Shown in pieces: positions 25,611 through 33,928 of a stretch of 64,000 bases of DNA. Below the pieces are notes generated by a model. That model saw only the letters and a program-made list of their open reading frames with translations. It was not told where the DNA came from and did not search any database. The stretch lies in assembly GCA_963715995.1 (NCBI GenBank), contig OY970283.1, positions 1,674,001 through 1,738,000 on the forward strand. The letters are read 5' to 3'. The translations under genes and the position numbers were made by a program. Numbering within the stretch: position 1 is the stretch's first letter; each line of letters opens with the position of its first letter. The DNA is from DATBDN01 sp963715995 (GTDB lineage Bacteria > Actinomycetota > Thermoleophilia > Solirubrobacterales > Thermoleophilaceae).

Positions 25611-27622
25611 GCACCGTAGGACTCGCTCCACTCGACGTCGTAGCCGATCGGCTCGAAACCGCGGACCTGCTTCAGAGTCGCCGCGGCGACTCGCTGACGG
25701 CACGCTGCCCAGTACACGAGGACCGAACCGCCTCGCTGAGCGTCGGTACGGGTCACGACGGGCGCGCCCTGATCCACTGTCACGCCGGCTGTCCGACGGT
25801 CGACGTGCTCGACGCGCTCGGCCTGGAGCTGCGCGACCTGTTCGTCGACAGCGGCAAGCCGTGGACCGCGGCCGCGTTCCGCAGGACCGGCGCCTCGCTC
25901 GAGCGTGACGGACGTGTGCGCATGGGCGTCGCGCGCTACATGCCCGACGCGCCAGAGGGCACGCCGAAGACTCTCGCGGCGAAGGGTTCGGCACGCGACC
26001 TCTGGCCCGATCCGACAACCATGGCGGGCCCGCTCCTGTTCGTCGTCGAGGGTGAGCCAGATGCCGTGACGGCCGCCGCGCTCGACCTGCCGGCCGTCGC
26101 CGTGCCCGGCGTCGGTAAGTGGGACAACGGCTGGGGTGCGCGCATCGCGGCCGGCCGCGATCGCGTAGTCGTGATCGCGGATGGCGACGCGCCCGGGCGC
26201 GTCGCCGCGCATCGCACCGCCGCCGCGATCGCTGAGCACTGCCCGGATGTGCGCGTCGTCGACCTCGAACCCAGGCGCAGCGATGGCTTCGACCTAAGTG
26301 ACTTCGCTGCCGATGCCGCGACTGACGCCGAGCGTCGCCAGGCGCGCGAGCTGCTGCTGCAGGTGGCGGAAATGGCGCCGCGGCAGGGTGGCGCTCCGAT
26401 CCTTGAGACGGGGCAGCTACTTGACGCGATCCTCGGTGCGATCGGCCGATATGTCGTCCTTCCTGACGACCACGCGGCTGTCGTCCTCGCACTGTTCGTC
26501 GCGCACACGCATGCCGTCAAGGCAGCTCACGCGACGCCGTATCTGATCGTCCTGTCACCCGAGCGTCGCAGCGGGAAGACGCTGCTGCTAGAGGTCCTCG
26601 AACTACTCGTCGCGCGGGCGTGGCGAATCGTCGCCGCGAGTGAGGCGGCGATGTTCCGCAAGATCGCCCAGGACCGGCCGACCCTCCTGCTGGACGAGAT
26701 CGACGCCATCTTCGGCTCTGCCACCGAGCGCACCGAGCCGCTGCGGGCGCTCCTGAACGCGGGCAACCGCCCTGGTTCCTGCGTCGCGCGCTGTGTCGGC
26801 CAGCACGACCAGAAAGTCGTCGACTTCGACGTGTTCTGCCCGAAGATCCTCGCCGGGATCGACACCGGGCGGCTGCCCGACACGATCCGCGACCGCGGTG
26901 TCGAGTTGCGCATGAAGCGCAAGACCTCAGCCGAGCGCGTTGAGCGCTTTCGTGTGCGCCGCGCGACGCCGGCGGCAGAAGCGCTGCGCTCGCAACTGTC
27001 GGCATGGGGCGACCGTGAGGGCGACACGCTCCGCGACCTTGAGCCTGAGCTGCCCGAGGCTCTGAACGATCGCGCGGCTGAGGCGTGGGAACCACTGCTC
27101 GCGATCGCGGACCTGGCCGGCGACGATTGGCCGGCGCGCTCTCGGGCCGCGGCGCTCGCATTGGCACAGGGTGCTGAGGCAGACGAGGCGAGCTACGGAA
27201 CGCGGCTGCTCACAAAGTTCGCGGAGATAGTCGGCGACCGTTCGTCGGTTGCGACCGACGAGGTATTGGACCAGGTCAACTCGGACGAGGAGCTGCCGTT
27301 CGGCGGCTGGCGCGATGGCCGCGGGCTCGACGCGCGCGCACTCGCGCGCCTGCTCAAGCCCTACGGGCTGCGGCCGCGAACGATCCGCCTTGACGGCGAC
27401 ACGGCGAAGGGTTATCGGCGCGACGAGGCGGCCGAAGAGGCGTTCGCTCGCTACCTGCCGTCCGCTACCCCGTCAGAAGCGTCACCTCCGACACAAGCGT
27501 CACACGCCGATGACCCGACACTCCACATCCCGCATCCCGAGCGGGATGTGACGGATGTGACGGATGTGACGGATGCGTCGGCATGGGCCGACGGTGACGG
27601 CACGGGAGGCGTAACACCGTGA
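25607..27622 (+). CDS. DUF3631 primase-helicase-like replication protein
   Basis: A 671-residue replication protein. A CHC2-type zinc ribbon is at the N-terminus (Cys34, His37, Cys58, Cys62). A TOPRIM domain follows with the VVEGEPD glutamate (about 148) and ADGDA (about 191-195). A DUF3631 P-loop domain has Walker A SPERRSGKT (317-325) and Walker B LLLDEID (360-366). Such proteins drive autonomous replication of actinobacterial integrated elements and plasmids. The C-terminal tail contains the repeat DVTDVTDVTD, encoded by iteron-like 9-base repeats. ATG start overlapping the previous stop; the end overlaps the next GTG. Confidence 0.88.
   Translation: MSTVGLAPLDVVADRLETADLLQSRRGDSLTARCPVHEDRTASLSVGTGHDGRALIHCHAGCPTVDVLDALGLELRDLFVDSGKPWTAAAFRRTGASLERDGRVRMGVARYMPDAPEGTPKTLAAKGSARDLWPDPTTMAGPLLFVVEGEPDAVTAAALDLPAVAVPGVGKWDNGWGARIAAGRDRVVVIADGDAPGRVAAHRTAAAIAEHCPDVRVVDLEPRRSDGFDLSDFAADAATDAERRQARELLLQVAEMAPRQGGAPILETGQLLDAILGAIGRYVVLPDDHAAVVLALFVAHTHAVKAAHATPYLIVLSPERRSGKTLLLEVLELLVARAWRIVAASEAAMFRKIAQDRPTLLLDEIDAIFGSATERTEPLRALLNAGNRPGSCVARCVGQHDQKVVDFDVFCPKILAGIDTGRLPDTIRDRGVELRMKRKTSAERVERFRVRRATPAAEALRSQLSAWGDREGDTLRDLEPELPEALNDRAAEAWEPLLAIADLAGDDWPARSRAAALALAQGAEADEASYGTRLLTKFAEIVGDRSSVATDEVLDQVNSDEELPFGGWRDGRGLDARALARLLKPYGLRPRTIRLDGDTAKGYRRDEAAEEAFARYLPSATPSEASPPTQASHADDPTLHIPHPERDVTDVTDVTDASAWADGDGTGGVTP
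27524..27575 (+). repeat. Iteron-like repeats with a 10-bp dyad: candidate replication origin
   Basis: Within the 3' end of the primase gene, CACATCCCGC (27524-27533) and GCGGGATGTG (27541-27550) form a perfect 10-base inverted repeat with a 7-base loop. The unit GGATGTGAC is then repeated three times in direct 9-base steps (27544-27570), with a partial fourth. Inverted CGTCAC copies lie just upstream. Origins inside or next to the Rep gene are common in small replicons. The repeats are also coding, so protein-level selection is an alternative. Confidence 0.5.
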
Positions 27623-27831
27623 ACGATGCCATCGAACGGGCCATGGCGGCGGCTCACCGCGAGTCCGATCTGCGCGCGGACCTCGACGGCTACTTACGCA
27701 ACGTCCGCTACGGGCGCGTCGAACGCGACGACGACTACGAGCAACGACTGCGCGGCGAGATCGAGGACGCCGAGCGCGCGTGGCAGCGCGCGCTGTCCGA
27801 GCGGGGCCGCGAGCGGGAGAGGACCAGCTGA
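27619..27831 (+). CDS. Small acidic/basic helical protein of unknown function
   Basis: A 70-residue protein rich in Arg, Asp and Glu (RESDLRADLDGYLRN, then EQRLRGEIEDAERAWQRALSERGRERE), predicted to be a single long helix or coiled coil. No known family. Its GTG overlaps the primase stop and its stop overlaps the next ATG (TGATG), so it is embedded in a tightly coupled operon, which supports that it is real. Confidence 0.6.
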   Translation: MNDAIERAMAAAHRESDLRADLDGYLRNVRYGRVERDDDYEQRLRGEIEDAERAWQRALSERGRERERTS

Positions 27832-28091
27832 TGCACGCGCTTCCGCTGCCCGACGAGCTGCTCGACGCCCTCGCAGACCGTTTGGCTGAGAGGCTGGCCG
27901 ACCGCCTCGCGGCACCTGCGGCGAGCACGACCGCCTACCTCGACGTCGACCAGGCGGCGGCATATCTCGCCTGCCAGCCGCACCGCATCTACGACCTCAA
28001 GGCAAGCGGTCGGCTGCGCCATTTCCGGGACGGGCGCCGGCTCCTCTTCCGCCGCGAGGATCTCGACGCTGTCCTCGAGGCGAGCCAATGA
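27831..28091 (+). CDS. Excisionase/AlpA-like helix-turn-helix protein
   Basis: An 86-residue protein. After a Leu/Ala-rich N-terminal helix (LADRLAERLADRLA), residues 34-84 match the MerR-like winged-helix HTH_17 excisionase fold: YLDVDQAAAYLACQPHRIYDLKASGRLRHFRDGRRLLFRREDLDAVLEA. Such proteins bend DNA for excision or activate early genes of satellites and prophages. It overlaps its neighbours on both sides. Either excision or transcriptional control is possible here. Confidence 0.8.
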   Translation: MHALPLPDELLDALADRLAERLADRLAAPAASTTAYLDVDQAAAYLACQPHRIYDLKASGRLRHFRDGRRLLFRREDLDAVLEASQ

Positions 28092-28432
28092 CCGGTCGAG
28101 CGCTCGACCCAGTCACGTTCGTCCGCAACGCCATGCGCGACCTGCCGACGCATCCAGCAGAAGCGAAGGCCGACGACATCCAGCGCGTCGTGGCCATGGC
28201 CGATGGCGTTGCCGCGTACCTCCTCGACGTCGAGCAGGCAATCGCAGCCGTCGACCTCGACCAGCCGGACTGCCGCGACGACATCCGCTGGAACTTGGCG
28301 AGGTCAGCTCGCTGCCGCCAGGCCCTCGCCGCGCTTGACCGATACCTGAGCGCGGCATGCCGCGCGATGACCCCTGACAGCGGTGTCGGGGACCCCGACA
28401 ACAGACCGGACTCGTCCGGAAAGGAGCAGTGA
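28088..28432 (+). CDS. Hypothetical element protein
   Basis: A 114-residue soluble, mainly helical protein (VTFVRNAMRDLPTHP, DDIQRVVAMADGVAAYLLDVEQAI, NLARSARCRQALAALDRYLSAACRAM) with an unstructured Pro/Asp/Ser tail. I recognise no family. The ATG overlaps the excisionase-like gene by four bases and it stands immediately before the capsid gene. Confidence 0.6.
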   Translation: MTGRALDPVTFVRNAMRDLPTHPAEAKADDIQRVVAMADGVAAYLLDVEQAIAAVDLDQPDCRDDIRWNLARSARCRQALAALDRYLSAACRAMTPDSGVGDPDNRPDSSGKEQ

Positions 28433-28436
28433 TCCG

Positions 28437-29867
28437 ATGAACCCCCAAATCCACCCCGACGCGCGTGAGCTCGCCGGCATCCTCGAACCCCACTGGAGCA
28501 CGATCGTCGAGCGGAGCGAGCTTTCGCGGCCCGGCGTCCTCGTCGCACTCCAGACCACAGACGCCCAGATGAAGGACCGCCTCAAGGCGATCGACTCAGA
28601 GCTCGGCGCTGCGCGCGAGGCCGAGGCCGAAGCGAACAAGAAGGTCGAAAAGGCTCACGCCATCGGTGGCGATCCGAAGAGCGGTTGGATGAAGGACGGG
28701 ACCCTCGACGCTAGCCACCCCACCTTCCAAGCCGCAAAGGCGGCCCAGGCCGAGCGCGGCGAGGCGAAAGAGAAGGTGCTCGCGCTCCAGGCCGAGCAAG
28801 GGGAGATCCTCCGCTACTTCGCGGGGAATCCGGGGGCCGTCCCCGGGCCGATAGGTGCGCCGCCGTTCGCGGGCAGGGGTTGGAACACGAACGCACTGCT
28901 TCAGACCAACGCCGAGGCGCTGATGCTCGCGGCCACAAGCTCGAGTTTCCCGGTCGGGCGCGTCGACCTTGGCCGCGCAGTCGACGCGCAGGCGCTCGCT
29001 GCATCGCTTGGCACGATGAGCCGTGAGGCCCTCGCGGCCGACGTGGCCGGGACCGAGGCGATGCGTCGCGGGCCCTTCTACGGCGTCGTGCCGCAGCTTC
29101 GGCGCCGCCTGCGCGTGCTCGACCTGATCCCGACCGACACGATGGAGGGTCAGAAGATGCCGTACACGCGCGAGAGCGGCAGCTTCGCGACAGCCGCCGA
29201 AACCGCCGAGGGCACGACCAAGCCCGAGGCCGCCATCACATACACCGACGAGGAGGCGAGCGCGCAGACGATCGCGCACTGGCTCAAGGTCCAGAAGCAG
29301 AGCCTCGCGGATCACGCGCAGATGCAGACGACGATCGACTCGCGCCTGCGTTACGGCGTCCTGCTGCGGCTCGAGGACCAGGTGCTCGCCGGTGACGGCA
29401 CGGGCGACAACCTCGACGGGATCGTGCACACGAGCGGCATCGGCTCGGTCGCGTTCGACGCTGACGAGCTGCCAGCCGATCAGATCCTGACCGGGATCGT
29501 GACGGTGTTCGTCAACAACGGCGAGGCGAGCGCGATCGTGATGAACCCGTTCGACTGGGCCAGGGCACTCAGGGCGAAGGCGGACGGCGACGGGCACTAC
29601 TACTCGAACGGGCCGTTCTCGGTGACGCCCGAAACGATGTGGGGTGTCCCGCTGATCCCGAGCAACGCGATTGCACAGGGACGCGCCCTTGTCGGCGACT
29701 TCGCGCTCGGCGCCCAGCTGTTCATCCGCGAGGGCGTGAACGTCCTGATCTCCGACTCCGACCAGGATGACTTCACGAAGAACAAGGTCACCCTGCTCGG
29801 CGAGCTGCGGGCAGCCCTGGCTGTGCTCCAGCCGGGCGTCTTCGCAGACGTCGAGCTCGCGGCGTAG
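28437..29867 (+). CDS. HK97-type phage major capsid protein
   Basis: A 476-residue capsid protein. The N-terminal 120 residues are charged and helical (delta/scaffold-like, with KDRLKAIDSELGAAREAEAEANKKVEKA). From about residue 185 comes the HK97 fold, with TMEGQKMPYTRESGSFATAAETAEGTTKPEA (N-arm and E-loop region), LRLEDQVLAGDGTGDNLDGI and a P/A-domain end LGAQLFIREGVNVLISDSD...FTKNKVTLLGELRAALAVLQPGVFADVEL. An AAGGAG ribosome binding site lies ten bases before the ATG. No prohead protease gene is nearby although the N-terminal region looks like one that is normally cleaved. An encapsulin is unlikely given the delta-like region. Confidence 0.9.
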   Translation: MNPQIHPDARELAGILEPHWSTIVERSELSRPGVLVALQTTDAQMKDRLKAIDSELGAAREAEAEANKKVEKAHAIGGDPKSGWMKDGTLDASHPTFQAAKAAQAERGEAKEKVLALQAEQGEILRYFAGNPGAVPGPIGAPPFAGRGWNTNALLQTNAEALMLAATSSSFPVGRVDLGRAVDAQALAASLGTMSREALAADVAGTEAMRRGPFYGVVPQLRRRLRVLDLIPTDTMEGQKMPYTRESGSFATAAETAEGTTKPEAAITYTDEEASAQTIAHWLKVQKQSLADHAQMQTTIDSRLRYGVLLRLEDQVLAGDGTGDNLDGIVHTSGIGSVAFDADELPADQILTGIVTVFVNNGEASAIVMNPFDWARALRAKADGDGHYYSNGPFSVTPETMWGVPLIPSNAIAQGRALVGDFALGAQLFIREGVNVLISDSDQDDFTKNKVTLLGELRAALAVLQPGVFADVELAA

Positions 29868-29875
29868 AAGGTCAC

Positions 29876-30181
29876 TTGACACAGGGCAACGACAGCCGGC
29901 ACCGCGAACCGATTGCAGTCGTCGCGCCGCGGCTGCTCGCTACGACGAAGCGCCTCGAGGCTCGTGCCACCGAGATCACGCATCTCGGCGCATCGGTATC
30001 CGCCAAGCGAGGGTTCGCCCGTGCCTGGTCACGGCATCTCGGCCAGATCAGCGCGCTCCTCACCGAGCGACGTGACGATCTGTGCGAGTGGCTCCGTGAA
30101 GGCGGTGATCCATCGCCAGAGGAGTTCATCCGGCGTGAGCTCGAGTCGCTGCTTCAGGCATCGCGTGAGGGGGTCGAGTAG
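29876..30181 (+). CDS. Hypothetical structural-region protein
   Basis: A 101-residue helical, basic protein (RLLATTKRLEARATEITHLGASVSAKRGFARAWSRHLGQISALLTERRDDLCEWL) with no recognised family. TTG start eight bases after the capsid stop, and it overlaps the tape-measure GTG by one base. Position between capsid and tape measure would suit a head-tail or tail chaperone role, but nothing in the sequence shows that. Confidence 0.55.
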   Translation: MTQGNDSRHREPIAVVAPRLLATTKRLEARATEITHLGASVSAKRGFARAWSRHLGQISALLTERRDDLCEWLREGGDPSPEEFIRRELESLLQASREGVE

Positions 30182-32265
30182 TGGGCGGCCGCCGCAACAT
30201 TCTTCTAAAGCTGCTCGCGGACCCGTCCGATGCCAAGCGCGGCATCGGCGATGTTCGGCAGGAGATTCAGCGCTTCGACGGCACCGAGGCCGACGCGCGG
30301 CTGAAGATCCGCAAGGAGGGCGTCGAGGAAGCGATCGAGAAAGTCAAGGCCCGACTCGCGAACCTCTCCAAGCAGGAGGCAACGCCGCGGGTCAAGATCG
30401 CAATGGCGCGCGCCGTCGAGCAGTTGGATCGCCTCGAACTGAAGCTCGACAAGCTCGACCACAAGGACGTCACGGTCGACGTCGACGTACGCCGCGGCGC
30501 GCTCAAGCGCATCGGCGCGGCAATCTCCGGCGCAGCCATGGCGACCCTGCCGGGCGGTGCCCTTGCCGCGGCGGGCAGCGAGGGCGGCGGGGGCGTTGCG
30601 AAAACGATCGCCGGCTTGGCACCGTCGATTGGAGGACTCGGCCCGGCGGCTTCCGGTGCCGCCGCCGTGATCGGCGGCGCGCTCGTCGCTGCCGTGTCAG
30701 CACTGGCAGCATCGGCCGCGTCCGCTCTCGCGGGCGTCGCCGCGCTCGGCACGGCACTTGTAGGGGCGTTCGGGCCTGTTGCCGTACTCGCAGCCGGCGC
30801 CGTCGCGCGCTTCAAGGAGATGTCCGCGGTCGCCGGCAGTGCTGCGAACGGGCTGAAAAAGGCGGCCGGGGGATTCGTCGACGCGTTCAGGTCCGCGACG
30901 GCGGGCGGCGCCGATGCGATCTTTCGCGGCCTCGCTGGTGCTCTGCGCACGCTGACACCGCTACTCGCCCGTCTGCGACCGGCGTTCTCGACGCTCGGCC
31001 GTGCGATCGGCGCAGCGTTCGGAACGCTCGCGCAGGCTTTCTCCCGACCTGCGATCGCAGCCGGCTTCACGAAGCTGCTCGATGGTGCCGCACAACTCGC
31101 CGGACCCGCTGCGAAGGCGGTCGCTGCGCTTGGCGAGATCTTGCTCAACATCGCCACCGCGGCGATGCCGTTCCTCGTCAAGGGATTCGAGGCGATGGGC
31201 AAGGCCCTCGACGGCCTGGCGGGGAAGACTCGCGACGCAAGCGGCCTCTCGAACGTCATTGGTGGGCTAGTCGACCAATTGCGCTCTTGGCTCGCGCTCG
31301 GCGGGCAGGTCGCCGGCGTGTTCCTCTCGTTCTTCAAGATCGCGGCACCGGACGGCAAGTCGCTGGTTGACTCACTGACGCGCGGTGCGGCGAGCCTGCG
31401 GAAGTGGCTCGACAGCGCGAAGGGCCAGGAGCGCGTCAAGCAGTTCTTCCACGACGTGCTGCCGCTGGTGCACGCTGTCGCGCAGCTGGTCGGCCGGCTC
31501 ACGGTCGTGTTCTTGCAGTTCGTCCAGTTCGCGGCGCCCGCGCTAACACGGATGGTCCGGGCGATGAGCGTGATCGTCGGTGTGGTCAGCAAGCTCCTGG
31601 ACGCGCTCCTGAAGCTCCCCGATGGCTTCAAGACCGCGATCCTGGATCCGCTTGGGGCGATCCGCGGGCCGGCGCTCTCGGCGGCGCACGCGATCGCGCA
31701 TGGGATCGGCGCCGCCTTCGGCGGGATCAAGGGCGTCGTGAAAGCTGCATTGGGCGGGGTGGTCGGCGTAGTGCGGGGGACCATCAACACCGTCATCAGC
31801 GTGCTCGACGGCTTCATCAAGGCCGTCAACAAGATCACGCCGGGGAAGATCCACATTCCGGGCCCGCTGCCGGACATTCCCGGGGTGCCCGACATTCCCC
31901 TGATCCCCAAGCTCGCGCAGGGTGGAGTCGCGCGCCGCGCGACGCTCGGCATCTTCGGCGAAGCCGGCCCGGAAGCGATCCTGCCCCTCTCCGGCGCGGT
32001 GCTGGGTCATCTCGCGGCTGCGCTCTCGGCTCGCATCACTCCGGAGATCATCAAGTCGACCCTCGGTGTCAACCGCCTCCAGGCGCTGGGCGCCGGCGGC
32101 ATCTCTCCACACGTGGTCTTCGCCGGAGCGGGCGGTGCGTCCACGTCGATTGGCCAGCAGCACAACGGCGATCGCAACACACACTTCCACATCAACGCCG
32201 GTCAGCGGCCAGTGCGCGACCTCTTGGACGAGATGGAGCGCGAGATATCGAGGGCGGGCGGGTGA
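30181..32265 (+). CDS. Phage tail tape-measure-like protein
   Basis: A 694-residue protein. Residues 1-110 are charged helices (coiled-coil tendency). Residues 120-260 are Ala/Gly-rich hydrophobic segments, and 260-560 are repeating amphipathic helices as in tape-measure proteins. Near residues 545-575 is a Pro-rich linker (GKIHIPGPLPDIPGVPDIPLIPK), then the common tape-measure motif GGVARRATLGIFGEAGPEAILPL. It sets siphovirus tail length and helps DNA entry. No tail tube, baseplate or fibre gene is present, so its use within this element is unclear. Confidence 0.85.
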   Translation: MGGRRNILLKLLADPSDAKRGIGDVRQEIQRFDGTEADARLKIRKEGVEEAIEKVKARLANLSKQEATPRVKIAMARAVEQLDRLELKLDKLDHKDVTVDVDVRRGALKRIGAAISGAAMATLPGGALAAAGSEGGGGVAKTIAGLAPSIGGLGPAASGAAAVIGGALVAAVSALAASAASALAGVAALGTALVGAFGPVAVLAAGAVARFKEMSAVAGSAANGLKKAAGGFVDAFRSATAGGADAIFRGLAGALRTLTPLLARLRPAFSTLGRAIGAAFGTLAQAFSRPAIAAGFTKLLDGAAQLAGPAAKAVAALGEILLNIATAAMPFLVKGFEAMGKALDGLAGKTRDASGLSNVIGGLVDQLRSWLALGGQVAGVFLSFFKIAAPDGKSLVDSLTRGAASLRKWLDSAKGQERVKQFFHDVLPLVHAVAQLVGRLTVVFLQFVQFAAPALTRMVRAMSVIVGVVSKLLDALLKLPDGFKTAILDPLGAIRGPALSAAHAIAHGIGAAFGGIKGVVKAALGGVVGVVRGTINTVISVLDGFIKAVNKITPGKIHIPGPLPDIPGVPDIPLIPKLAQGGVARRATLGIFGEAGPEAILPLSGAVLGHLAAALSARITPEIIKSTLGVNRLQALGAGGISPHVVFAGAGGASTSIGQQHNGDRNTHFHINAGQRPVRDLLDEMEREISRAGG

Positions 32266-32540
32266 TAGCCGCGGCCGCCGGGGGCGAACTTTGTGCGGGA
32301 CCCCGCTTTATCGGGGTATGGGATCGACCGCCTATTTCGCGATCTTCGACACCGAGTCCGTTGCCGAGCTCGCGCCAGTGCTTAGCGCAGCGGTGCGCGT
32401 ACTCACGCCGGGCATGGGTTTTCGCCTGCGTGCCTACGACAGGGACGGTCAACGAATGCTGCGGCCTCTTCGAGCTCGAGGATCTGTTCGGCACCATGGC
32501 TCGCGCCAGCGACCAGAAAGCCGACCGCCTGGGGTAGCTC

Positions 32541-32683
32541 GTGCCACGTGTGAGCACGGGGTCATCCGGGGCCGGCTCGTGCCGGTTGAGTCAGGGCGGC
32601 GGCGACGGCATCGGCAACATGCGTGCCGCTTGCCGGCAATGCAATTCGTCGAAGCGAGGCGACGGCAAGGTGGATCGCACGTG
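32541..32683 (+). pseudogene. Remnant of an HNH endonuclease
   Basis: A short reading frame ends in GDGIGNMRAACRQCNSSKRGDGK, which has the HNH C-terminal pattern N-x-RAAC-x-x-CN. The upstream half that should hold the first Cys pair and the His appears in other frames (CHV in one; CEHGVIRGRLVPVESG in another). At least one, probably two, single-base shifts therefore separate the parts. HNH nucleases are usually next to terminase genes, and a small-terminase-like gene follows. Reading this as decay is inference; sequencing error is possible. Confidence 0.4.
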
Positions 32684-32973
32684 AGCATCGGCCGAGACTT
32701 GCCGGCGGCGCTACTTGGGGGTCGCGTTCCGTCGGCAGCTGACAGCGCCATCGATGCTGTCAGCGCGCGGGCCACCGGGTGCGTTGCAGCACCCGGTGGC
32801 ACTGCGTCCCCCGCGCCGGCATGGACCCAACCGGGTCGGCGTCGCAGCGACGGCCAGGAGGCGGTAGGGGGGGAGGGTCGCACGCCAGAGGTTGAATTTT
32901 CGACACTCACCCCCTGCGGCTCGCGAACAGACACCGGAAGCTGGGAACGAACCGTTTTTTGGGGCGGACCGCA
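32684..32973. other. Non-coding stretch with two strong tandem hairpins upstream of terS
   Basis: No gene is supported on either strand. There are two perfect inverted repeats: GCTGACAGC at 32738-32746 with GCTGTCAGC at 32756-32764 (9-base loop), and CCACCGGGTGC at 32772-32782 with GCACCCGGTGG at 32789-32799 (6-base loop). A G-rich run follows at about 32865-32876. In cos phages the packaging site lies just upstream of terS, so this is a candidate cos/pac region. A terminator or promoter region is the plainer alternative. Confidence 0.5.
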
Positions 32974-33363
32974 GTGACGCCGCGAGCGCCATCAGGCCTC
33001 AGGCAGTCCGGAAAGGGGCTGTGGCGCGCCGTCGTCGACGAGCACGCGATCGCACTCGACCGGCGGGCACTCAAGCTCTTGGCCGAAGCGTGCCGCGCGC
33101 TCGACACCGTCCGCGATCTCGAGCGCCAGGTGCGCACCGATGGCCTGATGGTCCCAGGCAGTCAAGGCCAGCTACGCCTACACCCCGCCGTCGCAGAGAT
33201 GCGGCAGGCCCGGCTCGCCGTCGCACATCTCGTGCGCGCGGCTCTATTCCCGCTCGCCACAGTTGGGGGCATCCACCCGGCGGCGTTTGCGGCTGGCGAG
33301 CGCAGCGTGATTGGCGGCGAGATCATCGACGACCAGATTGGCCCGGACGGAAAGCCGCTGTGA
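32974..33363 (+). CDS. P27-like phage small terminase subunit
   Basis: About 129 residues matching the P27 small terminase pattern by eye: SGKGLWRAVVDEHAIALDRRALKLLAEACRALD, then DGLMVPGSQGQLRLHPAVAEMRQARLAVAHLVRAALFP. TerS binds the packaging site and guides the large terminase. A GTG at VTPRAPSG is the likely start; a TTG five codons earlier is also open. No large terminase gene is in the element, so packaging would need a helper phage's TerL, the arrangement known from phage-inducible islands. The stop overlaps the next gene (GTGA). Confidence 0.75.
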   Translation: MTPRAPSGLRQSGKGLWRAVVDEHAIALDRRALKLLAEACRALDTVRDLERQVRTDGLMVPGSQGQLRLHPAVAEMRQARLAVAHLVRAALFPLATVGGIHPAAFAAGERSVIGGEIIDDQIGPDGKPL

Positions 33364-33683
33364 GCGGCGAAAATGGGTCAGGACCATCTACCCCCCGGGT
33401 GACCGTCACGGTGACGGGCGGCGGCCCGGCGGGGCCGTCGACGGGACTCTCAGTCGATCGCGCAGACCTGGAGGATCCAACAGCCGGCGAAATCCGACTT
33501 GCATCCGACTGGCGGCGGTGGGATGCTGACGGCCTAATCAAATGTGCCGGCGCGACCGTGGTAGCGGCCCGCCGGCGTGGGAGCCAAAAGGCGTACACCC
33601 TGAGGCTCCGCGCCCATCGTAAGGCCGCCGCCCGTCGCTTCGGTACCCGAAGCGGAAGGACGTCTGCATGGCTACCAGCGTGA
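33360..33683 (+). CDS. Hypothetical protein coupled to terS
   Basis: A 107-residue basic protein of unknown family. It has a Gly/Pro-rich N-terminus (RVTVTVTGGGPAGPSTG) and a strongly basic C-terminal half (VVAARRRGSQKAYTLRLRAHRKAAARRFGTRSGR) that could bind nucleic acid. GTG start overlapping terS by four bases. The 3' end overlaps the next gene by 16 bases. Moderate doubt that it is expressed. Confidence 0.45.
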   Translation: MSGENGSGPSTPRVTVTVTGGGPAGPSTGLSVDRADLEDPTAGEIRLASDWRRWDADGLIKCAGATVVAARRRGSQKAYTLRLRAHRKAAARRFGTRSGRTSAWLPA

Positions 33684-33928
33684 CTGGAACCGAGAACCTG
33701 GACCTCGACGTTTTCGAGGTCGACGTCGTGCGCGACTGCGTGTTGCAGGAAATGCGCGAGCTCGCCCGCGCCATGGCGAAAGCGCTTGAGTGCGAACCGA
33801 TTGAGCGGTGCGAAGGCAACACCCGCTGGAAGGTGGAGCGCCTCGTCAAGCTCGGCTTCATCGATGAGCGTCTGGATGGCATCGGCGGCTTCGCCGGCAC
33901 GCTGCTCGCTGAGGGGAGCGCGCGATGA
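33668..33928 (+). CDS. Hypothetical element protein
   Basis: An 86-residue acidic, helical protein (DVVRDCVLQEMRELARAMAKALECEPIERCEGN, then RLVKLGFIDERLDGIGGFAGTLLAEG). No recognised family or membrane segment. ATG start, and the stop overlaps the next gene's ATG by four bases, so it belongs to the integrase-proximal operon. Confidence 0.55.
   Translation: MATSVTGTENLDLDVFEVDVVRDCVLQEMRELARAMAKALECEPIERCEGNTRWKVERLVKLGFIDERLDGIGGFAGTLLAEGSAR

Noticed and set aside
27544..27575. Short CRISPR-like repeat array
   Set aside because: Units are nine bases with no spacers and lie in a coding frame. No CRISPR array or cas gene was seen in the window.
28437..29867. Encapsulin nanocompartment shell instead of phage capsid
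   Set aside because: The protein has a long charged N-terminal delta-like region and is followed by a tape-measure gene and a terminase-like gene; no cargo enzyme gene is adjacent.
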